Shown here piece by piece: positions 15,650-21,309 of a DNA stretch of 38,319 nt. The position numbers and the translations under genes are program-made. The stretch is from contig JAISPQ010000062.1 of the NCBI GenBank assembly GCA_031274955.1, positions 1 to 38,319 on the forward strand. Reading direction: 5' to 3'. Within the stretch, counting starts at the first letter, position 1; the number at the start of each line of letters is the position of its first letter. A model generated the notes under the pieces. The model ran no database searches and was not told the origin of the DNA. It saw only the letters and a program-made list of their open reading frames with translations. This DNA comes from Rhodanobacter sp. Its GTDB lineage: Bacteria; Pseudomonadota; Gammaproteobacteria; Xanthomonadales; Rhodanobacteraceae.

Positions 15650-17547
15650 AGGCGGCTCCTTTTGAGCGGCACCATCGAAGTAAAGAGGCCAACCGTGAAC
15701 GACACTTCGCCGCTTGGCAGCGCCGTCGTCGAAGAGGCCATCTTGCGTTTCGGTCGGTGCAGCTTGATGACCTTGGCTTCGGGCATCACCGGTTCAGGAA
15801 TGGCCGGCATTGCGTGCGGCTGCGCCGCCGTCCGCCATGCAAGCTCGGCGGCGGCCTTGGCCTTCACCGCCTTACGGAACCGATTCTTGGCCTTTATCGC
15901 TTCGCTCGCTTTCTCCTTCGTGTCGAACCCGGTTTTGTAAGTACACGGCACGAAACCAAGATACGTACGGTCGGGCAGGAACACATGCACGCCCGTGTGC
16001 AGGCTTTTCGGGTCGAAGTGCGCATGAACTTTCTTACCTTGATGCTCGGCCAGTGATTCAGACCAATACACATTGTCGGCAAGATGGATGGCTCCGGTTC
16101 CTTTTCTCACGGTCACCGCTTCGGTGGCGAGCAGCATCGTTGCAAGCTGCGTTTTCGTCGCCTTGGTCACCGTCGATTCGGCATACAGCGCGACAAAGGT
16201 GGCATCGAAGCTGCGTCCCGCGCACACACCGCCGCGCCGCCCGTCACGCGCATTGTGTTCGCGCACGCCGTCGTCCAGCACGCGTATGAACTCCGCGTAA
16301 TCAACCGCGCGGCTACCGTAGTTCTCCGGTTTGTTGTCGGGGCTGTTGCCAAGATATGCGCCCGCGAATTCTGGGCGCTTGGCTACATCGTCGGCAAGGT
16401 CGCGCCATGCGCGTTCGATCGGCTTGGCCTTACCGTTGTAGGGCGTAACCCAATGCACGTTCACGCCCGCGCGCGTGAGTGCGCCTTCCGGGTCTTCCGC
16501 GCGCACCTTGAAGCGGTAGCGTGTCGCCATGCCGCCCGTGTTTTGCTTGCTGGCGAATGCCCGGCCATTGTCGAGATAAGCATGCTGCGGAATGCCGTAA
16601 GCCTTCACCATGTCGCAAAACGACAGGCGCACCAGTTCGGCCGTTTCGCTCTTGCCGACGCGATACGCAAGCAGCTTGCCGGACGCGATATCTTGCCAGC
16701 CGACTAGAACCGGACGGCCAATGCTGCCGTCCGGGAACTTCACCGCGACATCGAAGGTGTGACCATCGGCGTTCACGCGCTCCATCGCGGCAAGCTCGGC
16801 GCGGCTGCGCTCGATCTTCGGTCCCATGCGCATCATGGCTTCTTCGCCTTCACGTAGCAGGGTACGCGTGGTGGCGGATAGTTCATTCACGCGGCGTTTC
16901 ACCGTGCGCAGTGACGGTAGCGGCCGCCATTCATTCGGTGCCGATCGCCTCAATCGGCGGTAACAGCTTTCCACGTTCGGCTTCTCCAGCCTCAGATAGT
17001 CCCGTTTGAACTCCGCCCATGCGTCGGGGTGAATTTCCACCCGCATGGGCTTGCCGCGTTCTTCCGGCAGCAGCAGCGCGGGCCAATGCGGCTTTGCGAA
17101 TCCGCGCACCTTGCGCCCCCATCGTTGTAGTACACTGACACTGCAACCGGTTTCGGCGGCTACTTGCGCGCGCGCGGTTTCAAGGTTCAGTGTGACATCT
17201 TTTTCCCGCAATTCGTCAACGCGCAACAACGCAGCAACGCGGCGTTCCGCCGTTTCCTTGCGTGCGCCTTTCGCGTTGTCGAATTGGGCTTGCGCCGCGC
17301 GCACTTTTTCCGTGCGCTTGGCGTTGGCGGTATTCTGCGCGATGCAGCGCTGCGTTTCGCGCCGCTCGCGCAGTGCGGCCAAGGCGCATTGTACATCGCC
17401 GGGCAAGGTTGCCTCATTATAGATGTGTGCTTCGCCACCTCGCCATTTCATGGCAGTGAAGGGCCATGCTTCAAGCGCCGCGCGCTGCTGCACACGACGT
17501 GCGCCAATCTCAAGCGCGTTTGCAATCTCCTTGACGACCACGGTCAT
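15646..17547 (-). CDS. MuA-like DDE transposase
   Basis: The product is 633 residues from ATG 17547 (MTVVVKEIANALEIG); the ORF track extends to 17658 through the upstream small gene. An N-terminal Mu-type DNA-binding winged helix (about 1-60) is followed by helical end-binding domains, the catalytic core, and a C-terminal MuB/ClpX-contact region. The DDE triad is complete: Asp261 in NADGH, Asp326 in YLDNGR and Glu378 in KPIERAW, with spacing close to MuA (269/336/392). WVTPYNGKAKPIERA is the classic signature. It is coupled to the preceding small gene and to MuB by 4-nt overlaps. It appears intact and may still act on the CCGCAA-box ends. The C-terminus is basic (KLHRPKRKMA), as expected for the non-specific DNA-binding part. 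Confidence 0.93.
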   Translation of the reverse strand: MTVVVKEIANALEIGARRVQQRAALEAWPFTAMKWRGGEAHIYNEATLPGDVQCALAALRERRETQRCIAQNTANAKRTEKVRAAQAQFDNAKGARKETAERRVAALLRVDELREKDVTLNLETARAQVAAETGCSVSVLQRWGRKVRGFAKPHWPALLLPEERGKPMRVEIHPDAWAEFKRDYLRLEKPNVESCYRRLRRSAPNEWRPLPSLRTVKRRVNELSATTRTLLREGEEAMMRMGPKIERSRAELAAMERVNADGHTFDVAVKFPDGSIGRPVLVGWQDIASGKLLAYRVGKSETAELVRLSFCDMVKAYGIPQHAYLDNGRAFASKQNTGGMATRYRFKVRAEDPEGALTRAGVNVHWVTPYNGKAKPIERAWRDLADDVAKRPEFAGAYLGNSPDNKPENYGSRAVDYAEFIRVLDDGVREHNARDGRRGGVCAGRSFDATFVALYAESTVTKATKTQLATMLLATEAVTVRKGTGAIHLADNVYWSESLAEHQGKKVHAHFDPKSLHTGVHVFLPDRTYLGFVPCTYKTGFDTKEKASEAIKAKNRFRKAVKAKAAAELAWRTAAQPHAMPAIPEPVMPEAKVIKLHRPKRKMASSTTALPSGEVSFTVGLFTSMVPLKRSRL

Positions 17548-17651
17548 GGCGCACTCGCAGTAAAAAGGGCCATCCATACCACCGACGCGAGCAACGTGCC
17601 GACGATCAGGCAGATCAGGTTTTCCGCATCGGTGTTGCGTGTGCGTTTCAT
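17544..17651 (-). CDS. Small single-pass membrane peptide between early genes
   Basis: ATG 17651 gives 35 residues: MKRTRNTDAENL, then one hydrophobic helix (ICLIVGTLLASVVWMALFTA). It overlaps both neighbours by 4 nt (ATGA at 17648-17651 and at 17544-17547), a strong sign of real translation despite its size. I do not recognise a family. Its position in the early operon and its membrane helix would fit a small host-acting or lysis-control peptide; this is inference. Confidence 0.6.
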   Translation of the reverse strand: MKRTRNTDAENLICLIVGTLLASVVWMALFTASAP

Positions 17652-18028
17652 GCCGCACCCCGCTTGTCGTTGGCGTGTTTTTTCGGATGGGAACAGTACG
17701 CGTGTTTCCCAGCCATGACGCCGCATATCATCATCTCGCCGTAACGCTCGGCCTGTTTTGTCGATTCGCGCCGACGCGCTTCGTACATCGCCTTGTACAG
17801 TTCCCGCGCGTCGGCAGTCAGTATCGAGAGCGCATCCATTGCCACCAATGTGGCATACCCGGTTTCTTGCGACGGAAGACAGCTGGTCAGCGCACAGGCC
17901 AATTCTTTCACACTGTCCAAGCAGTTATAGGCTTCTTCGTTCAGTTCACTAGCGCGCGCGGCGCGGTCGTAGAACAACACGTTTTGCGTGGCGCCGCTCG
18001 GCAATGGGTAAAGGTCGCGCGCGTTCAT
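17648..18028 (-). CDS. Hypothetical early gene product of the Mu-like element
   Basis: The product is 126 residues from ATG 18028 (MNARDLYPLPSG). The ORF track start at 18154 lies inside the preceding gene. The start overlaps the upstream stop (18025-18028) and the stop overlaps the next start, so it belongs to the same coupled operon. It is helical, with ELNEEAYNCLDSVKELACALTS and DARELYKAMYEARRRE, and a Cys/His-rich end (MMICGVMAGKHAYCSHPKKH) that might bind a metal. I do not recognise the family. Early regions of Mu-like phages carry several such unassigned genes beside A and B. Confidence 0.65.
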   Translation of the reverse strand: MNARDLYPLPSGATQNVLFYDRAARASELNEEAYNCLDSVKELACALTSCLPSQETGYATLVAMDALSILTADARELYKAMYEARRRESTKQAERYGEMMICGVMAGKHAYCSHPKKHANDKRGAA

Positions 18029-18369
18029 GCCGCACCTCCCACGCGGTGCAGCACTTCGCACGCATTCTCGGCGGTGTGCATCTGCGCCACGGGCTGTTCG
18101 GCCTCGATGTAATCGCGCAGCGCGTCGTAAAGCTCGGCGTAGCGGTTGGCGCACAGATCTTCGGCGATGGCGCGCAGTTCCACCGCAAGCCTTTCAAGAG
18201 CAACGGCGCGCAATTGCCGGTCAAGCGTTTCCGAGTCGAAGAGGCGACGGCCTTCGAGCGCGCGGGCCGCGTGTTCCAATATCGCCGCCCACATCTGGCG
18301 CGGCAGCTTGAGGGGAAGAGAAAGGTTTTCAGGCATGGCCGCGCGTGCGGCCGGGATAGAACGATTCAT
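18025..18369 (-). CDS. Hypothetical first gene of the Mu-like early operon
   Basis: The product is 114 residues from ATG 18369, with TGAGGAT just upstream; the ORF track start at 18648 would require reading through a leader terminator hairpin. The sequence is mostly alpha-helical (LPRQMWAAILEHAARALEG, LERLAVELRAIAEDL). No domain is recognised, and it is not an obvious Ner or Cro-like regulator because no helix-turn-helix is visible. It overlaps the next gene by 4 nt. Being first in the operon, its expression would be set by the leader (see the terminator at 18530). Confidence 0.6.
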   Translation of the reverse strand: MNRSIPAARAAMPENLSLPLKLPRQMWAAILEHAARALEGRRLFDSETLDRQLRAVALERLAVELRAIAEDLCANRYAELYDALRDYIEAEQPVAQMHTAENACEVLHRVGGAA

Positions 18370-18529
18370 GGTGCGATCCTCAGGTAGTTGAGTGACCGCC
18401 GCCTCGATGTCAAACGAGGTGACGGACGGTACGCGGTTGACATACCGGCCTGAGGACCGGCGAGCCTTGCGACTCCCGCGCACCGCCCGCCATAAATCGG
18501 AAGGGGTTGTGCCCATCGATGCAGGCAAC

Positions 18530-18559
18530 AAAAAAGCGCCGGCATCTGGCGATGGGCGC
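18530..18559 (-). terminator. Leader terminator or attenuator upstream of the Mu-like early operon
   Basis: Read on the minus strand, GCGCC and GGCGC enclose a second stem CATC-GCCA-GATG, followed at once by TTTTTT (18530-18535). This is a textbook intrinsic terminator, lying 160 nt before the first early gene. It could end an upstream transcript or attenuate the early operon. Nearby palindromes (GCGCATATGCGC at 18557-18568, GCCGG-TCCTCA-GGCCGG) add structure to this leader. Confidence 0.65.
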
Positions 18560-18651
18560 ATATGCGCCTCAGGTCTCGGGATGTCAAACCCGGCCGCCGA
18601 TTTGGCGGCAACGGCAGCATCATGCCTCTGGCGATACCCTACAGTCAAGAC

Positions 18652-18729
18652 TTAGTGTTTCCACTTCCTCGCGTATTTTTCCGCGCCTTCTGCCAGTGCG
18701 GTAAAAGCGGTTTTCAATGATTCCAACAT
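18652..18729 (-). CDS. 25-residue small ORF with good ribosome-binding site
   Basis: ATG 18729 is preceded by CGGAGATAAGTCACC and encodes a short amphipathic basic peptide beginning MLESLKTAFTALAEGAEKYA and ending in KH. It is too short for the ORF track. It lies between the protease remnant and the leader terminator. The clean ribosome-binding site and balanced composition argue for translation; no family is recognised. It could also be a leader peptide linked to the terminator 90 nt downstream. Confidence 0.4.
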   Translation of the reverse strand: MLESLKTAFTALAEGAEKYARKWKH

Positions 18730-18784
18730 GGTGACTTATCTCCGAGTTTGTGGCGCGCACAAGCTATGAAAGGGATTGAGGGAC

Positions 18785-19090
18785 AAGCGCGTTACAGATC
18801 GCGCGCCACTTCGTGCAGCGGAATTTGATCGGTCGCAACGTTGAAATTCAGTGGCGCGGTGAAGTTGAAGACTCCGGCGGCACCGTGAACGCGAACGGTT
18901 CCATGCTACGTACAGTGGGCGGCTGTGCGCCGAGCAGGCCAACATGTTTGAGTGAAAACACGCTGGGTGTCGGATTGCCAACAGTGTCCGGCTTGAAAAA
19001 CGCCGCCGAGACATTGCGATAAGCTCCACTGCGCACGGTAAGCGCACAGGGCGATCGCGCTATGTCTTGAAGACGGGTTTTCAAGCACAC
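18785..19090 (-). pseudogene. Phage head-maturation protease (Mu I-like) C-terminal fragment
   Basis: The minus-strand frame ending at 18848 contains SGAYRNVSAAFFKPDTVGNP and FSLKHVGLLGAQPPTVR. These correspond to the block (S-x-x-Y/F-x-P ... LRHVGFLGAQPPAVKG) that I associate with phage head-maturation proteases of the Mu I-protein group. The reading frame breaks after PPES; a neighbouring frame gives FNFTAPLNFNVATDQIPLHE and then a stop, so it is degraded. Its 5' part is removed by the IS110 insertion at about 19115. In Mu-like phages this gene lies far from MuA, so a deletion has brought them together. Confidence 0.5.
19048..19065. repeat. 18-nt inverted repeat flanking the IS110 element, left copy
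   Basis: AGGGCGATCGCGCTATGT here is the exact reverse complement of 20647-20664. GTAAGCGCAC lies beside it on both sides. The pair brackets the IS110 insertion at about 50 and 95 bp and contains the palindrome GCGATCGC. Confidence 0.7.
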
Positions 19091-19242
19091 TTTGGGCGCG
19101 ATAGGTGTGTACGGAGAAATGGGATGGACGCCTCCCTCTCCAAACGTGGTGGAAGCGTAAAGGTGGACCCTCCGGGCCGACGGCATCAATGTGCCCAAGC
19201 GAGGTAAACCGAAGTTTCCACAGGCAAACCGGAGGGTCCGAA

Positions 19243-20268
19243 ATGAACGATAGCAAGAATGTGATCGGCGTGGGTATCGCCAAGCGGGTGTTTCAGGTGT
19301 GCGAAGTCGATAAGGCAACGGGTGAGATGAAAAGCATGCAGCTCCAACGCGAGAAATTTCTGGAGTACTTCGCGAATCGATCGGTGTGTCTGATCGGCAT
19401 GGAAGCGTGTGGTAGCTCGCAGCATTGGGCACGCAAGCTGATCGCGCTTGGGCACACGGTCAAGCTGCTGCAAGCGCGTCAGGTGAAGGCGTTTGTCTGC
19501 GGCAACAAGAACGACGTGGCCGATGCGAAGGCGATCTGGCTGGCGGTACAGCAACCTGGCGTCAAAGCGGTGGCGATCAAGAGCGAAGCACAGCAGGCGG
19601 TGCTGGCGATGCACCGGATGCGGCAACAGTTGGTGAAGTTTCGCACCGCGCAAATCAATGCGTTGCGCGGTCTGCTGACGGAATACCGCGAGGTGATGCC
19701 ACAGGGGCGGCATGGAATCGTCAAACGTCTGCCGGAGGTCTTGGGCCAACTCGCCGATCGGTTGCCTGCGCTTCTGATCGACACCTTGCGCGAACAGTTC
19801 GCGCGCATCGGCAAGCTCGATGAGGAGGTAGCCGAGATCGAGCGGCGACTGCGTGATTGGCATCGGCGGGATGATGTGTGTCAACGAATCGCCGAGATTC
19901 CCGGCGTCGGCATGCTGACCGCGACCGCGGTGGTGGCGACGATGGGCGATGCAAATGCGTTCAAATCGGGCCGCGAATTTGCTACTTGGCTCGGTCTGGT
20001 GTCGCGGCAAACGGGCACGGGCGGCCGGGTGAAACTGCTCGGCATCAGCAAGCGCGGCGATACGTACGTGCGCACGTTGCTGATCCACGGTGCGCGCTGC
20101 GTCCTTGCGAACAGCAAATCACCGCCGGAATGGACGAGCAATCTGGCGCGACGTCGCCCGCTCAACGTAGCAGTGGTGGCGTTGGCCAACAAGATGGCAC
20201 GAACCCTCTGGGCGCTGTTGGCCCATGAGCGGAGGTATCAGTGTGGGTACGTGAGTCAGCCGGCGTAG
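19243..20268 (+). CDS. IS110-family transposase with mutated DEDD site
   Basis: The product is 341 residues from ATG 19243, chosen because GGAGGGTCCGAA lies just upstream and the family starts with this block; the track start at 19105 runs through the left end. The N-terminal DEDD (RuvC-like) domain shows Glu54 in GMEACGSSQHW and Asp91/Asp94 in NKNDVADAKAIW. The first acidic residue, expected in IGVDIAK, is Gly11 (IGVGIAK; GGT instead of GAT). The C-terminal Transposase_20 domain is complete, with EIPGVGMLTATAVVA, WLGLVSRQTGTGG and LLGISKRGDTYVRTLLIHGAR. Loss of the first Asp should abolish Mg-dependent catalysis, so this copy is probably dead in cis although its reading frame is open. Confidence 0.9.
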   Translation: MNDSKNVIGVGIAKRVFQVCEVDKATGEMKSMQLQREKFLEYFANRSVCLIGMEACGSSQHWARKLIALGHTVKLLQARQVKAFVCGNKNDVADAKAIWLAVQQPGVKAVAIKSEAQQAVLAMHRMRQQLVKFRTAQINALRGLLTEYREVMPQGRHGIVKRLPEVLGQLADRLPALLIDTLREQFARIGKLDEEVAEIERRLRDWHRRDDVCQRIAEIPGVGMLTATAVVATMGDANAFKSGREFATWLGLVSRQTGTGGRVKLLGISKRGDTYVRTLLIHGARCVLANSKSPPEWTSNLARRRPLNVAVVALANKMARTLWALLAHERRYQCGYVSQPA

Positions 20269-20532
20269 CCGACGAGCTTCACGATCGTAATCAACCAAGA
20301 GAAGGATGGTCTGCTGAAAGGTTGCGAAGGTACGTGATGAAGTGATGGCAAACAGGTCGGGCCTGATCCACCAAGCCTGAATGAGGTGCTGGGCTTTGAG
20401 CCCTTCGGAGAAATGAGGCGTGGATCAGCGAATTCCATCAGGGCCAGCGGGCATTCGAGCCTGCACTACAGGCCGGATGTAAAACTGCAGCCGTGTCCTG
20501 TACGCCATCACGACAAAACGCATCTTGTAAAC
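20269..20532 (+). ncRNA. Candidate guide (bridge-type) RNA region of the IS110 element
   Basis: No ORF is supported between the transposase stop and the right subterminal repeat. The stretch is rich in short pairings, for example GGGCTTTGAGCCC (20394-20406) and GATCCACC (20367) against CGTGGATC (20418). In the IS1111 group the 3' non-coding region encodes the structured RNA that pairs target and donor DNA. The RNA boundaries are not determined. Confidence 0.4.
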
Positions 20533-20646
20533 GGGAGGCGTCCATATAAACCTCTTACAGCACAAAGAATTGGATTATGTCACAATTTATTAGCTGTTTT
20601 TCTATAAACCTATCGTGAACAACGACCCTTTGACTGATATGGGAAT

Positions 20647-20664
20647 ACATAGCGCGATCGCCCT
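20647..20664. repeat. 18-nt inverted repeat flanking the IS110 element, right copy
   Basis: ACATAGCGCGATCGCCCT is the exact reverse complement of 19048-19065. It is followed by GTAAGCGCAC and an 8-bp hairpin (20671-20689), giving a REP-like palindromic unit. Confidence 0.7.
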
Positions 20665-20854
20665 AGGTAAGCGCACGGAACCCGTGCGCCATCCGCGCGA
20701 CCGTGGTAACCAAGCCGGTGTAGCGCGAACGGCAGTGTGTTTTCATTGATTGGCTTGCACGCATTCGATCGGCTCGGGAACAACAACGGGATTGTTCCCG
20801 TGAGCACGTGAATCTCGCTAATTAAAGTGCAAACGGATCGGAGTGAAGGAACTC

Positions 20855-20900
20855 ACCGCAAGGATTTCCACTCCCGCAAATTTATTGCGGTTGCCGCAAT
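20855..20900. repeat. Candidate Mu-like end, CCGCAA box cluster (right side)
   Basis: ACCGCAAGG (20855-20863), CCGCAAA (20874-20880), ATTGCGG (20884-20890) and CCGCAAT (20894-20900) lie within 46 bp. The part 20881-20899 is the inverted counterpart of 14783-14801 with two mismatches in 19. Confidence 0.5.
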
Positions 20901-21067
20901 GTCAGCGCAACCGCGCGGGGCGTGCGCCATCGGCGCGCATGCGGTACTCTATGGTCACCCGGCCAACAGCGTGAATCTTCCGACGCGAGGACACAACCAA
21001 GGTTGCGGATCGACTGCGGGAACTGGGAGTCCCGCGCCGAGCTCTTTTCAACTTCACACGGAACGAT

Positions 21068-21119
21068 TTCGCGGGTTGTGCTCAAAATTCGCGGGTTCGC
21101 GGGTTGGAGTTCACGGGTT
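21068..21119. repeat. Iteron-like direct repeats TTCRCGGGTT
   Basis: Four copies of TTCGCGGGTT or TTCACGGGTT occur at 21068, 21088, 21096 and 21110, with an inverted AACCCG half-site at 21128. Such arrays are usually protein-binding sites. An AT-rich segment (about 21150-21190) follows, and the next gene begins at 21310. Confidence 0.5.
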
Positions 21120-21309
21120 GACGACTTAACCCGTTGCGTGAAAACGGCTAAAAATTTAGTTGTATCAATTGATTACATGTATTCAAGACCTGTTTCGAGC
21201 CTTCTTCGTTCCGGCAACACAACCCCGGACATTCAAATTTTCGGCCTTGTGGGGAAAAGCGCCGTAACTTTTTGCCCCGATTGAGTTTTTCGTCTCATTT
21301 AGTCCCAAG

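Larger units (their letters stand above)
19115..20555 (+). mobile_element. IS110-family (IS1111-like group) insertion sequence
   Basis: The transposase gene at 19243 is bracketed by a perfect 13-nt subterminal inverted repeat, ATGGACGCCTCCC at 19124-19136 and its complement at 20533-20545. About 265 nt of non-coding DNA lies between the transposase stop and the right repeat. Subterminal repeats with a long 3' non-coding region are characteristic of the IS1111 group, where the guide (bridge-type) RNA is expected downstream of the transposase. No target duplication is expected for this family. The outer ends are estimates. Confidence 0.75.
14761..20911. mobile_element. Mu-like transposable element or prophage remnant (approximate ends)
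   Basis: A MuA-MuB-type transposition module with small early genes lies between two clusters of CCGCAA boxes that are inverted relative to each other. TTGCGGGGACCGCAATAAA at 14783-14801 matches the reverse complement of 20881-20899 at 17 of 19 positions. This is what terminal transposase-binding sites would look like. Inside there is no head or tail operon, only a protease fragment and an IS110 insertion, so this is either a deleted prophage or a small Mu-type transposon. Exact TG...CA ends and a target duplication could not be fixed by eye. Confidence 0.55.
20556..21309. other. 754-nt stretch without a supported gene
   Basis: All ORFs here are short, lack ribosome-binding sites and resemble no family. 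What the stretch holds is structural: the right copy of the 18-nt inverted repeat (20647-20664), a perfect hairpin GCGCACGG-aac-CCGTGCGC (20671-20689), a 9-bp hairpin CGGGAACAA/TTGTTCCCG (20775-20800), the right CCGCAA-box cluster (20855-20900), and four iteron-like 10-mers (21068-21119). Confidence 0.6.

Noticed and set aside
18813-19022. 69-aa plus-strand ORF
   Set aside because: Antisense to the phage protease remnant; no ribosome-binding site or domain.
21068-21119. CRISPR array
   Set aside because: Repeats are only 10 bp, irregularly spaced and partly overlapping; no spacers or cas genes in the window.
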